NCBI GenBank assembly: GCA_033032175.1
Contig: CM065309.1
Coordinates: 1,116,001 to 1,180,000, forward strand
DNA from: Saturnia japonica
Lineage: Eukaryota > Arthropoda > Insecta > Lepidoptera > Saturniidae
Reading direction: 5' to 3'
DNA: 64,000 nucleotides
Part shown: piece after piece, positions 29,401 through 38,424 of the stretch
How positions within the stretch are numbered: position 1 is the first letter of the stretch
How the letters are laid out: each line of letters begins with the position of its first letter
Translations under genes and position numbers: made by a program
Notes under the pieces: model-generated
Told to the model about the DNA's origin: nothing
The model's database searches: none
The model's input: only the letters and a program-made list of their open reading frames with translations

Positions 29401-32174
29401 TAATTTATTTCATTTAGGCCCTAAGAAAGCACTTCACTATTACTGGTTCGAAAAACATACCAGCCATCGGTCGATCGGTATTATCTTTAATTTTCTTTAA
29501 ATTGTATAAATAATATATACACTTTTGTACATAAGCGTCTACATGCCGAACCCGTCGGTATAGCTCGGCTTCATAGTATTGGCGACCTTATCTATATATT
29601 AATACGTGAAACAAAAGCTTTCGGTACCTTTTTAAGCCTACTACGTGCACAGAAGACTATGAGATTTGGCATAGTTAAAATTAATATGGAGAAGGAGTGC
29701 AAAAAGCTAAAATTTATCTATAATATCTGTTACCAATATATTAAATTATGTAAATTAATACTGCGAACCCTTACCTGACCAGAGCCATTGAACTTAGACC
29801 CCCCAAATTATTGACATTGTCACTCAACGAAAAGTGACAGCAAGTGATGTAGATAAATAATACTAATTGTTTATGAATACTGCAAATGTCAAACAGAAAA
29901 TATTATATGATCAAAAAGTCGCTGGTCGAATTTCGACCTTGAGCGATTGCTAGTTATTCTAAATCGTGTCAGCAACTTGTTACCACGCGGGCTAACAAAC
30001 TCAAAATCAGAGACATTTTCTTCCATTTAGGCCCTAAGAAGTCACTACCACTATTGAACACTACTACCCGGCGACATGTCGGCGGCTTGTGTACGTTCTA
30101 GTCAGCTTACCGGCGACATTCGATACATCTCCACAATGTCCAACCATATCGTGACGCCGACTTGTCGTCGACAAAATTCTCCGACTAACCCGCAAACATG
30201 ACTGTGTCAGCGGGTAGGCGGCTTCGGTGTGTAGAGACCGACAATGACCTTCCAGTATGTCCTGGGTTGTTACGTAAAAGTAGTTTATAAGAAAAACAAT
30301 CAAATAATTCTACATAATATTTACTATCCGATTATCAAGACTGGTTATGTGTTGATTCGCGTAAATTGACGAAATCGGCTGAAGTGTTATTGTAGTGGTT
30401 CGTTGTTTTTCAAAGGTTACGTAGAACGTAATTTATTATTTAAAAACCGGGCGAACTTTTAAATAAGATTGTTTACTCATTATTTATTTAAATAGAATCA
30501 CGGTAATGTAGTGGCAATGTCCTTGATAGCAAGCTAGTAGTTAAAAAATATTAATAAAAAAAAACTGTTTTTGAAACTATATTTTATTTATTTGTGTTAT
30601 CTTGTAATTTGTCCCACTTTAAACATGTACATTTTATAGTTTCTTGAATTATGTAATAATAATAGTACATTATCGGGTATGTTGAATAATTCAAAATATT
30701 TCAATTAATAAATAAAAACCCTGAATTCACTATTTAAAATCTCATGATTCAATTAAATCTAACTTAAAATATACGGTAGCACAACACTACAAAAATTATT
30801 GTTTTTGTTACTTGTTTGTACTTACTAGTTTGACACTAGTGTTTGTCAATTTACTCCGTGGGATTAAAAAACGCTGTATATCAATATACATTGGCATTCG
30901 ATTAGAGAGATGATTGCACAATAAACACAATAAACGATATAGTTAACAATAATCGAAAGTAAGATTGTTATTTGATTAAATACAAAATTTTACAAGGATA
31001 TTAGAAAGTCGATCATTAATATTAATTGAATGAACCAATTCTCATAATGTTCATTGTAAAGTGATCTATTACAAAACAATTAAATGTTTGTGAAACAAAA
31101 TGTTATAAATCTTATATAAAAATAAAATACAATATTAATTTAATTGCATTGATTTCAGCGTTTGTGTTCTAATGACTTGTAAAATCATAATTTCATAATA
31201 ATCGAACGCAACTGCATAAAAATCGTAATTCATTATATTGTAAAAGATTAAATTTTATTACATAATTACATTACGTGACCGTTTTAAGAGATTTATATTG
31301 ATAGTAAAAAGAAGCGTATAAAAAAAATTCACCTAGCAGATAAACAAGAAAGCGAGTTACTTAAAAAAAATTTAAAAATAATATGGTTTTATGATAAAAC
31401 AAGCCATGCCTTACGGTTTCACCAGTGTTAAAGTTTTGGATACAATGTTGAAAGTATTCGTTGGTAATGCCTTTGGCTAATAGATGTCGTTACTTGTATT
31501 TTACAAATTTTCACCCCATGATTCCTTGAGTATTGAATTTGAAAAAACTATGAAACACGTTTTTTTACTTGGTTAATACCAATTTTCATATAATTATCTA
31601 TCTTCAAAAATTACGGATTTTTATACAAACTTACATCCCCTTTTTCATCACCTCAGGGGTTGAATTTCCAAAAATCCTTTTTTGGTGCTCACTTACACTA
31701 TAATAAGAACCAGCATGCATATTTTCACCCCAGTTGTTTGGGCTCTGCGTTGATGAATCAGCCAAACAGGCTATCACCGCAAGTATAGTATCGGACAAAT
31801 TATATCTAAATACTTTTTATAACATAATATACCATCACGCTTGTATCCCCGAAGGGTTAGGCAGAGATGTAGTAATACACCCACAGTTAGCCGTTTATGT
31901 TTTTAGATCCAATGTAATAAAGAGCGAGCCTGTTGCCATTGATCGTACACAAAGCCAAACTCCGAGCTGCTACTGAGAAATAACATTTCTCTCGACCTGA
32001 GAATCGTACTTAGGACCACTAGGCTAATGAGGCAGTTATCCTAAAGTTAAGTCATCATTTTTATCTTTGAAATAATTTCAGTTGTAATTATGATTTTAAA
32101 TAGACTACTAAAAATTTTTCTGACTTACCGCTGTTCCGCTCCATGAATTTTCGATATGAATCCACGATCGACAT
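20492..32174 (-). CDS. ELOVL-type very-long-chain fatty acid elongase, six coding exons, 277 residues
   Basis: Coding exons, 5' to 3' on the minus strand: 32174-32129, 26128-25938, 24190-24110, 23568-23406, 22054-21918 and 20707-20492. All introns are GT-AG and the phases join without error (834 bases including the stop). The product is an ELO-family 3-ketoacyl-CoA synthase, which performs the condensing step of fatty acid elongation in the ER membrane. Landmarks: [10 protein letters not shown] (16-25), [15 protein letters not shown] (46-60), [16 protein letters not shown] (118-133), the catalytic histidine box HLYHH (141-145), GGHGTLLG (161-168), [12 protein letters not shown] (171-182) and TLQLIQF (203-209). 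Several hydrophobic segments are consistent with a multi-pass protein. The length is normal for the family. The C-terminus KAKEC fits a KxKxx ER-retrieval signal. The start ATG has the favourable context CAACATG. Resemblance is greatest to the ELOVL1/7-like insect group; the substrate cannot be read from sequence. Confidence 0.96.
20868..21065 (+). repeat. Interspersed repeat family E, plus orientation (intron 5)
   Basis: Shares with other E copies the run GTGAACTGATTTGGATAATT, TTTTTTTGTTGGA and CCCATTTTAATTTCA. Other copies: 21142-21603 (-), 26935-27120, 33955-34170, 34770-35005, 47125-47310 and 55515-55760 (all +). It has no coding capacity. Confidence 0.6.
21142..21603 (-). repeat. Interspersed repeat family E, minus orientation, interrupted
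   Basis: The first part (21142-21320) and the last part (about 21560-21603, containing CATTCGAATTGAGAAACCTTC) are the two ends of one family E copy. A segment with GAAGTGAAACTTCTCTG lies between them. The copy faces the plus-oriented copy at 20868, forming an inverted pair within the intron. Confidence 0.5.
22131..22500. other. Elongase intron 4 sequence, nothing recognised
   Basis: Intronic sequence, somewhat less AT-rich at 22330-22470, with no coding frame or RNA gene recognised. Confidence 0.35.
22505..22745 (-). repeat. Interspersed repeat family F (intron 4)
   Basis: The reverse complement contains CATAGGTATCACTAGTGCGT, CAGGGAGCTCTGGAAACC and CAGGAACACAA. These same blocks occur before and inside the tandem array at 44990-46005, so the array's monomer was derived from this family. 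It has no coding capacity. Confidence 0.6.
22877..23155 (-). mobile_element. 3' fragment of the LINE also found at 3455-4112
   Basis: Plus-strand blocks TTGCACATAATTG, ATTGGAGGACTCATGCTAAA, AGTCTTCTAAGGGAGCAAG and GATATTGATAGGAAGCGAAT match the 3' end and terminal coding region of the minus-strand LINE at 3455-4112. It is diverged, not open, and lies in an elongase intron. Confidence 0.7.
24340..24475 (+). repeat. Repeat family G fragment (intron 2)
   Basis: Shares CTAAGAAGGCACTTATGA(C/A) followed by AAACACTAC and GGTTCGGAAAAC with copies at 29415-29480, 30025-30062, 58645-58755 and 62945-63055. A short non-coding repeat. Confidence 0.5.
24495..24925 (-). mobile_element. Helitron-like family A copy (intron 2)
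   Basis: Begins CTAGCTGTGCCCGCGGGAGG with an expanded G run, then carries CCCGCTCCCGGTTATTTTAAAG, split here by family-specific bases, and the ACCGTTTCGGAAATTACCC block. The G run at about 24511-24526 is a local expansion not seen in the other copies. Confidence 0.6.
24926..25930. other. Elongase intron 2, remainder
   Basis: AT-rich, with ATT/AAT microsatellites at about 25278-25300 and 25570-25595. No gene or main-family repeat was recognised. Confidence 0.4.
26382..26640 (-). mobile_element. tRNA-derived SINE (family S2) in intron 1
   Basis: On the minus strand a tRNA-like B box (GGTTCGATTCCC) lies at about 26560-26575. The conserved body follows (TGTTATTGGGTTTCTCTAAG, AGCTCGAAGTCTGGGTTTGT) to about 26382. 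The same family occurs at 31836-32020 (-) and 33390-33545 (+). The A box region is degraded. Confidence 0.65.
26641..26762 (+). mobile_element. Helitron-like family A, 3' end only
   Basis: From TATCTATCTTTTAAGGAACA to GCGGGCACAGCTAG followed by T. Only the last about 120 bases of the family are present, joined directly to the SINE S2 copy. Confidence 0.6.
26935..27120 (+). repeat. Repeat family E (intron 1)
   Basis: Recognised from ACTTCAAAAAAGACGAAG, ACCGATTTGAATGATT, TTTTTTTGTTGGATAGG and TTTAATTTCATCGGCATTGG. A diverged copy. Confidence 0.55.
27275..27370 (-). mobile_element. Helitron-like family A, 5' end fragment
   Basis: TATACTTTCATATGTATTTT, GTAAAAAGTTGTTATTTTAA and ACAAATAGACACTTCA correspond to the first about 90 bases of family A read on the minus strand. 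Confidence 0.5.
27371..27889. other. Elongase intron 1 spacer
   Basis: AT-rich intronic sequence with no gene or main-family repeat recognised before the family H copy. Confidence 0.35.
27890..28040 (+). repeat. Dispersed GC-rich repeat, family H, copy 1
   Basis: The 150-bp block containing ACTACGCGTCACTAGTCTGA, CAATACGTCACGAGCA, CATCGGTGACGCGAAGGT and TTTTCACTTCAAAAA recurs at 43030-43180 with about one difference in six bases. It is GC-rich against an AT-rich intron and lacks a coding frame. It may be a MITE or a SINE body. Confidence 0.6.
28041..29410. other. Elongase intron 1, AT-rich, nothing recognised
   Basis: No recognised gene or main-family repeat. The 72-codon plus-strand frame at 28667 is Lys/Phe/Ile-rich, as expected by chance in AT-rich DNA. 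Confidence 0.4.
29597..29954 (+). mobile_element. Helitron-like non-autonomous repeat, family D (near full length)
   Basis: Starts TCTATATATTAATACGTG and ends GAGCGATTGCTAG followed by T, giving TC and CTAG termini. It matches 61925-62253 (+) almost end to end, and 32360-32508, 35073-35250 and 47905-48200 (-) in part. Shared blocks include CTTTCGGTACCTTTTTAAGC and AAGTCGCTGGTCGAATTTCG. It has no coding capacity. Confidence 0.6.
30068..30290. other. Isolated GC-rich patch of unknown origin (intron 1)
   Basis: About 220 bases are markedly GC-richer than the surroundings, with recurring short motifs (GGCGACAT, TCGGCGGCTTG, GCCGACTTGTCGTCGAC, GTAGGCGGCTTCGG). A 79-codon minus-strand frame crosses it, but the protein has no recognisable feature. 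It may be a foreign insertion or an old exon. Confidence 0.35.
30300..31490. other. Elongase intron 1, AT-rich
   Basis: No gene or recognised repeat seen in this stretch. Confidence 0.4.
31495..31725 (+). repeat. Interspersed repeat family I, copy 1
   Basis: ACAAACTTACATCCCCTTTT and CAGGGGTTGAATTTCCAAAA, followed by a CTCACTTACACTATAATAAG-type block, recur at 40960-41090. Non-coding. Confidence 0.5.
31836..32020 (-). mobile_element. tRNA-derived SINE (family S2), partial
   Basis: Blocks CACGCTTGTATCCCCGAAGG, TTAGGCAGAGATGTAGTAAT, GAGCGAGCCTGTTGCCATTG and CTCGACCTGAGAATCGTACT match the S2 copy at 26382-26640 in the same orientation. It lies about 110 bases from the elongase start-codon exon. 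Confidence 0.6.
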
Positions 32175-32197
32175 GTTGAACGGGCTGCTAGTCTGTC
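32129..32197 (-). other. Elongase exon with 23-base 5' UTR and start codon
   Basis: On the minus strand the exon begins after the acceptor TTTAATTACAG (32198-32199 hold the AG) and ends at the donor GTAAGTCAGA. The ATG is at 32174-32172. Because the exon starts at an acceptor, the transcript must begin in at least one further exon at a higher coordinate. The following intron (26129-32128) is 6.0 kb and repeat-rich. Confidence 0.85.
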
Positions 32198-32359
32198 CTG
32201 TAATTAAATACAATAAAGGGTTAATAAAACACTATATTATGCTTATGGTACAAAAATAAATCACTTTTTTATTTATATCAACTCCGACGCGCGACTATGT
32301 TTTAATCTCGAACAACGATTGTCTTGGAATATTCCAAGAATTCTATTAATTTATTTTAT

Positions 32360-32508
32360 TTAATATATTAGTAATAGATATTATAGATAAATTTTAGCCT
32401 CTGTACTCCTTCTCCATATAAACTTTAACCATACCAAATCTCACAGTCTTCCGTGCACGCAATACGCTTAAAAAGGGGTAGAAAGTTTTTGCTTCACGTA
32501 TTAATATG
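32360..32508 (-). mobile_element. Helitron-like family D, 5' part only
   Basis: The minus strand reads from ATTAATACGTGAAGC through GCGTGCACGGAAGACTGTGA to TAATATATTAAAT. This corresponds to the first 150 bases of family D; the CTAG end is absent. Confidence 0.5.
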
Positions 32509-32611
32509 ATGATGATAATAGGTATTACTTAAGTTATTACTTCGAATTGCATTCATTTATTTCCATTACCCATGTTGAGTATATACGTCATAAACAAACT
32601 TTCGGTATAAG

Positions 32612-32947
32612 ATGCGCGAATATGATACGCGGAGGAGCAACATAAAAACTTCCCTCTTTGTTTTAATACTAGATTTTGCCTCCCATCTAATTTATCACGG
32701 GCTCTATATTATGAAAATCAATTCTAAAGGAGCAAAGTCTAAAAAAATGACACATGGTCATTGTCCACGGTACAGATGTAGAAATGGAACCTGTATAAAC
32801 AGATTTAGAGAAAAAAATTGTGGAAATTTGAGAGAGTTTAAACCCAGCAAAGAACTTCAAAATTTACAAAAGAAAATACATCAAACACTTTATCAGAACA
32901 CACGAAATAAATTTCATATAAACGGTGCGTATACAATTTTTTTTTAA
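32612..32947 (+). CDS. Unrecognised 111-codon ORF with a hydrophobic N-terminus and Cys cluster
   Basis: The predicted product starts at an ATG. It has a hydrophobic stretch (SLFVLILDFASHLIYHGLYI, about 14-33), then a basic linker, a compact cluster of four cysteines (HCPRYRCRNGTCINRFREKNCGN, split as HCPRYRC and RNGTCINRFREKNCGN, about 50-72), and a Lys/Gln-rich tail. This would fit a small secreted or membrane-tethered peptide, but I recognise no family. A splice donor (AACG|GTGCGT) occurs near 32923, and an acceptor-like TTAATACTAG occurs near 32671, so the true exon may be shorter than the ORF. It lies about 415 bases from the elongase ATG exon, on the opposite strand. It may also be chance. 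Confidence 0.3.
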   Translation: MREYDTRRSNIKTSLFVLILDFASHLIYHGLYIMKINSKGAKSKKMTHGHCPRYRCRNGTCINRFREKNCGNLREFKPSKELQNLQKKIHQTLYQNTRNKFHINGAYTIFF

Positions 32948-33389
32948 ATACACAAAAAAAAACGCACACACCGTCAAACCAAAAAGTCGATCTACTTGAT
33001 TAAGCAGGCGATTCGAAACTGACTCCTAAATATATTTTGATATTAAAAGTCAATTAGTTTATTGCAAAATAAAAGCAGTCGCCCTTCTGATGATATTATC
33101 AGCTCAACCTCGCCCAACAACCACAGTCTCAAACTTTCTCTAGAACTTATAATTATTGTCATATAACGATCTAATTAGATAATTGACATTTAACAATGTA
33201 ATATTCCGGTTACATTCTTCAAATATAATATTACTTCATTGTAATCGTCAAATTAATACCAGAACAGAACGAAACAACAATATTGAATAATGATAATTAA
33301 AAATAACAATAAAATATTTTAATTTACACGACTATTTACCTACTGATTATTAAATAATTGCTTTGTATGATATTGAACTACTTCATTAG

Positions 33390-33545
33390 AATAGTGGTGC
33401 TGGGCGTGACTGCTCTGCTCGAGGTTCCCAGGTCGAGCAAAGTGTTATTGGGTTTTTCTATGAAATTCTCATTAGGGTGTACGTTAGTACACCTGTGCCT
33501 AGCCCTTTGTGGATACAGGCGTGATGATGTTATAACATTTATAAA
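33390..33545 (+). mobile_element. tRNA-derived SINE (family S2), plus orientation
   Basis: GTGACTGCTCTGCTCGAGGT, a degraded B box region, then GGTCGAGCAAAGTGTTATTG, GGTTTTTCTATGAAATTCTC and TGTGCCTAGCCCTTTGTGGA. It matches the inverse of 26382-26640. Confidence 0.6.
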
Positions 33546-33954
33546 CTTATATTTTTTTGTTGTCAGAAAACAATATTACATACTGTGAATTAAAAAATCT
33601 TAGAGACAACCTAGAAATATTCATTGATAATGAAAAAACTCAAGATTGCGACTATAAAAGCTTCGTTTATTGAATGTAGTTGAAAATTGGTTTGTAAAGT
33701 TCTTTATTTCAAATGTTATGACGGATTAATGGAAGATGGATGTTGGATATTGATCCAACGTCAAGTCAAAGTCATTGGACTACAAGGCAGAAGTGGGATA
33801 TCTTTTATTAAAAAAAAAAAAATCCGTGTAACTTCATTTAACTACCCTGGCAACATTACTCGCACACTTTCCAACATATATACAATATACAGTGTGTTGT
33901 GTCATACACACATCACTTTTCCCACATTTGTTCTTCTGAAGGCTCCATCTGCTT

Positions 33955-34170
33955 GTTTAACCGACTTCAACAAAAGACGGGAGGTCACTCAATTCGAATA
34001 TATATATTTTTTAATGGATGTTCAACCATACCTTGTTTGTTTATGAACCGATTTGGATGGTTCTTTTTTTGTTGGATAGGGTATACCTCAAGAGTATTGC
34101 TTTGAACTTCGAAGATACCCCAGGAAACTCTTCACAATCATTGAAGTGGGTTTTCTTTTTTGTTAAAAAT
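33955..34170 (+). repeat. Repeat family E, well preserved copy
   Basis: Begins AACCGACTTCAACAAAAGAC and carries ACCGATTTGGATGGTTCTTT and GAAACTCTTCACAATCATTG. The overlapping open frames (33687-34233) follow the repeat and do not resemble protein. Confidence 0.6.
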
Positions 34171-34769
34171 GTCTTGTTTCCTCAAATCTGTGGTCTTAAA
34201 ACTAACTTTCAATTTAAGTTATGTTACATTTAACAAATGGTTTGCAACAATTCTTATGATGAACATAATATAGTGGTTTCTTATTTTTAAGATGACGGAT
34301 TATTTTGGTAAGGTATTGGTATTGGTTTTTTTTCTGTTCTCATTATAAATAGTTTCATTTTCCTTCTAAAAATATTTCTCATTAATTTATTATTTGATTT
34401 TTTGAATACTATATGGACACAATACTTTATGCCCTACCAAATATTTCACATTATTTTCTTGTTCTGCGAATTCACTATGATGTTCACACGACAGTTTATT
34501 CCCATAATTATTTTCTTCACACAAATTTACTGTTAAACAAAACTGAAATTTAACACATTTAGGTAAAGTTCAAATTTCTTAGCTGCTGTAGAACGAGTCT
34601 AATGATATGGTGTAGAAAGATTTCTCGAGTTCATACGGCGAACAGTTTTTGCTTCAATTAATTATATGGTTATTTGTGTAACAAAGATTATATGTTACGC
34701 TTACAAAAGATCACTTTTCTCTGGGTTTTGGTGAATTGTTCTATCTTACTAATAAAGCAAAGACATATT

Positions 34770-35005
34770 TTTTTAATTGATGTTAAAAATAGAGTAGATT
34801 CTGAATTCGATTGTATTTTTTTTATGTGTTCAGGCATACCTTCTTTGCTTGTGAACTGATTTAGACGATTCTTTTTGCGTTGGAATAAGGATAATCCAAG
34901 AGCGGTACCATTTTAATTGCATTAGCATTGAACCTTTGACATCGGTGATACACTAGGGAATTCATAAAAATCATTGAAGAAGGAATTATTCTTTTTTGTT
35001 TGTTT
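34770..35005 (+). repeat. Repeat family E, diverged copy
   Basis: CTTTGCTTGTGAACTGATTT, TTTTTGCGTTGGAATAAGG and CATTTTAATTGCATTAGCAT mark the family at low similarity. Confidence 0.45.
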
Positions 35006-35072
35006 GTCTGTTTTGTAAACGATATTAAAGTTTGATTTCATAAGAATAGTTTTTCGTTTAAATCATGTAGTA

Positions 35073-35250
35073 ACTAGCGGTCGCCCAATGATCGAAATTC
35101 GACCAGCGACTTTTTAATCATAGACTATTTTCTGTTTGATATTTAAACAATGAATACTATATCACTTGCTGTCACTTTTCATAGAGTGACAATGTCAATA
35201 TTTTGGAGGGTCTAAGTGCGATGGCACTATTGAGTTCTGCATTACATTAC
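35073..35250 (-). mobile_element. Helitron-like family D, 3' end
   Basis: On the plus strand CTAGCGGTCGCCCAATGATC, CGAAATTCGACCAGCGACTT and AGTGACAATGTCAATATTTT give the CTAG end of family D in inverse orientation. It is cut off at the boundary with the mariner fragment. Confidence 0.55.
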
Positions 35251-35254
35251 TCAA

Positions 35255-35870
35255 CCGTCATAATTACGAGGGAATTTTGAATCGTATTGTTACTTGTGAC
35301 GAATAATGGATCCTTTACGGCAATCGGAAACGCTCCTCACAGTGGCTGAACCTAGGAGAACCGGCCAAATTCTGTCCCAAGCGAAATTCGTCTCAGAAAA
35401 AGGTACTCGTGAGTGTTTGGTGGATCAGTGCTGGTGTCATTCACTACAGCTTCGTAAGATCTGTCCAGACGATAACGGCAGATCTGTATTGTCAACAATT
35501 GCAAACTATGATGGAAAAGCTAGCCGTTAAACAACCGAGGCTGGCCTATTGCTGCTTTAGAACAACGCTAGACCCTATACTTTACGAACGACGGTCGCTA
35601 AATTAGAAGAACTGCGGCTGGAATGTCTCCGAAACCCACCATATTCCCTGGATATTGCTCCAACAGATTACCACTTTTTTCGTAATTTGGACAATTTCAT
35701 TCAAGGAAAATAAATTCAATTCCGATGAGGCTGTCCAAACTGCCTTCAAAGATTTTATTGATTCTTCCTCTCACAATTTTTGCAGCAATGGAATCAATGA
35801 ACTACCTTTAAAATGGCGAAAGTGCATAGATAATAATGGTATATACTTCGATTGTTTGAATGTATAATTT
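35255..35870 (+). pseudogene. Mariner-family transposase, C-terminal two thirds, multiply frameshifted
   Basis: Fragments in three plus-strand frames follow mariner transposase order: RIVTCDE then WILYGNRKRS (near 35283), SVWWISAGVIHYSFV (35410-35455), LYCQQLQTMMEKL (about 35487-35525), KLEELRLECLRNPPYSLDIAPTDYHFF (in pieces, 35597-35685) and DNFIQGK. There are several frameshifts and a stop right after the first CDE. The N-terminal DNA-binding part and both inverted repeats are missing. Clearly dead. Confidence 0.8.
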
Positions 35871-35938
35871 TATAATATTTTTTTAATTTTACTTTTACCA
35901 TTTAAAACGCTAATTTCATATGTAAGGACCTAATATTT

Positions 35939-35980
35939 TTATGCTGCGGCGGCTTTTACAGCTTCACCGGACTTGGGCCA
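35939..35980 (-). mobile_element. Short jockey-like LINE 3' UTR fragment
   Basis: GCGGCTTTTACAGCTTCACC followed by GGACTTGGG is nearly identical to the 3' UTR of the jockey element at about 5745-5775. Only about 40 bases remain, without its poly(A) end. Confidence 0.55.
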
Positions 35981-36164
35981 TATATTGATTGCATCTAACA
36001 TATTTATATTGATTCAAAAACGCATCCTGGAATGCGACGTGCCGAAGTGTGACACTGTGATCGATCACTATATCCATGGTCACCAAGATCCAGTCCAGAA
36101 AATCCTGGCTTATTTATTTGTATTATAGCAAAGTGACTGTACTGTACCTGAGGGTATAATGCAC

Positions 36165-36320
36165 TTTTTTTTTAAACTGACTATTCTGTTAGCCATAAGG
36201 TCCCTGAAGCCTCAGAAGGCTTTTACAGCTTCACCAATGCAGTACAATCCAAATCACCAGCGACCACCGTAAGATCGTAAATCCATCTCTCGGCAGCTAG
36301 GCTGAATATACTCAGGCCGC
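36165..36320 (-). mobile_element. Jockey-like LINE, 3' end with poly(A)
   Basis: The plus strand shows a T run followed by AACTGACTATTCTGTTAGCC, AAGGTCCCTGAAGCC and GGCTTTTACAGCTTCACC. This is the same 3' end as at 5705-5775, in the same orientation. Only the end of the element is present. Confidence 0.65.
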
Positions 36321-36354
36321 TTTTGAAACGGGACAAAACGAATAATAGTACTAC

Positions 36355-37000
36355 TAGCTGTGTCCCACGGTTTCACCCGTGTTAATTTTATCCAACAAAC
36401 ACCGCGCCGCCAACGCACCCATGTAGTCTATCATAATTGTATTTCCCGCAAGTACAAATTATTTAAATTTTTCATTATCTCCTAAACTATTTATCCAAAT
36501 AGCCATATCCCAATAGGGAAAAATTTAACTTCATAAAATTGTCTTTATGATGAAGTAACATTTGTTTGTAAGCATTAATATGCTATGTCTAAAAATAATG
36601 CTTAAAAATCAATTTTGATTTTTCAACAAATCTTTGTCATCAATTCCCTTATTGTGGGTTATGTATAAGAGACAGGCATATGCTATAGCTGACTTTTTTA
36701 GATATACTAGGGTCAAATATTATTGTAGAACATTATATTTCCGTACCGTTAACGATTACGCCAACGCACGCGGTTAAAACAGTTCGGGAGGGCCTCGACT
36801 TCCGACTTACGTAACAAAAATCAATATTTAAGACTATCTGATAGTTGTAGCTTAATCTTAAATAGCCTATACTATTCCTTGAGAGTTAGGCTGTGATATA
36901 TAAACAGCTTTTTTTATCCTGCTGGTAGTTTCAGGGATTAGCGTGTTTAAATAAACTAACAAACAAAATCTGTTCCGCTTTATTATATTAGTATAGATAA
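36355..37000 (-). mobile_element. Helitron-like family C (near full length)
   Basis: Starts on the plus strand with CTAGCTGTGTCCCACGGTTT and continues through ACACCGCGCCGCCAACGCAC to AAACAAACTAACAAACAA-like sequence and TTATTATATTAGTATAGAT, the 5' TC end on the minus strand. It matches 440-924 in inverse orientation over most of its length. Confidence 0.6.
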
Positions 37001-37282
37001 ACTTTTTAAATATCACTATAATAATATGTATAGTGGTTGAAATCCAGTCGGTTATGGATATTATTCTGTACTTCATTCACACAATTTCTCCTTTTGGACT
37101 TGATTTATACTCTTCAAATATAGGTACGTATTCTTACATTATTTTTATCTCATTAAATGTCAATTGACATAATATACAACTACGTCATGCTTGTATTCAA
37201 AGGTCAGAAACAAAATTGATCAGCGGTTGACGCCCTCCACGACACCTTATGTTATTTCAAATATTTAGAAGTCGCTGACAAT

Positions 37283-37799
37283 AATTTATACAATTAATAA
37301 AATTGAAGTGTCTTTTTGTAATGTCAAAATAACAGTTTTTTACTAAATGCATATGAAAGTATATACGATATCAATAACAAAAAACCCCATTTTTAAACTT
37401 TTGTCTGTCTGTCTGTTTGTTCCGGGTAATCTCCGAAACGGTTGGACCGATTTTGACGGGATTTTCACTGGTAGATAGCTGATGATATAGGAAGTAACTT
37501 AGGCTACTTTTATTTTAGAAAAAGAATTAGGGTTCCGCACAAATAATAAAACTGGTCATGGTGAATCAATTCGGGCGTTTAAATGGCTTACGCTGAGTAA
37601 ACCATAAGAGATATAGCAAATTAATGTACTATATAATCATAGGCATTAAAAAGACCTACAAAAAAGTTCCAGAAAGTATATATCTATCTTCTGAGGACAC
37701 CCACAATAAGCATTTTTGTCTTTAAAATAGCTGGGAGCGGGGAGCAAGTTTCTCGCGGGCATTATGTAGTCCACGTGAGCAAAGCCACGGGCACAGCTA
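37283..37799 (+). mobile_element. Helitron-like family A (near full length)
   Basis: Runs from TATACAATTAATAAAATTGA through TCCGGGTAATCTCCGAAACG and CCACAATAAGCATTTTTGTC to CACGGGCACAGCTAG followed by T. It is the best complete example of the family in the window, about 515 bases. A short GCC/GGC-type hairpin lies just before the CTAG. Confidence 0.65.
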
Positions 37800-37906
37800 G
37801 TAAAAATATAAAATTCTGTTCCGAAAATTATATCTTATTGAGGTGTCGCAATAGTATTTGCGAGTGTCGTTGTTTTTTGTTAAATTAAATCTTTATTTTA
37901 ACAAAT

Positions 37907-38092
37907 ACTGTTACGTGAGCGATTCTTGTATAATTATATATTTATATGTGTAATTGGTTTCTCGGAAACGGCTTCAATGATTTGGATGAAACTTTATATT
38001 TAGATAATGTTTTACATTCTAAGTTTACCTAGAAAGGTGTTTTTAAGACCCCAAGCACAGCTTGGTAGACCAAATATTATGTATATGTATTA
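37907..38092 (-). repeat. Interspersed repeat family J, inverse copy
   Basis: The reverse complement reads GTTTCATCCAAATCATTGAA, GCCGTTTCCGAGAAACCAAT and CAAGAATCGCTCAC. It matches the plus-strand copy at 41852-42003, which sits inside a family A element. Confidence 0.55.
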
Positions 38093-38129
38093 ATTAATCT
38101 GTAGTACTGTATGTACCTGTAATGTTTTC

Positions 38130-38400
38130 CTAAATTTCCTGATAGACACCTATTATAGTCACTGATAACGAAAATTATTTTATCCGTCTGTACAATACAC
38201 AAACATGTTAGAATTTAACTCAAAAACGACTTGACGGATTTTTATGAAATTTTTTACTTGGGAAACTTATAAATATTGCTCAAAGGCTACAAGAATTGTC
38301 AATAATATTTTTAGAAATTAGAAATAGTAAAAAAAGTTGTTAATTCTCAACCGATGTAGATTAAATTTTGTTCACAGGAAGTATAGGTATAACATTCCTT
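38130..38400 (+). repeat. Interspersed repeat family K, copy 1
   Basis: ACGACTTGACGGATTTTTAT and GAAATTTTTTACTTGGGAAA, followed by a diverged body, resemble 49600-49925. Non-coding. Confidence 0.4.
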
Positions 38401-38424
38401 GCAAAAAAAAAAAAATTTCTTTGT

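Noticed and set aside
33687..34233. Three overlapping plus-strand frames as a possible gene
   Set aside because: They run in and out of a family E repeat and are Phe/Ile/Lys-rich, as expected by chance.
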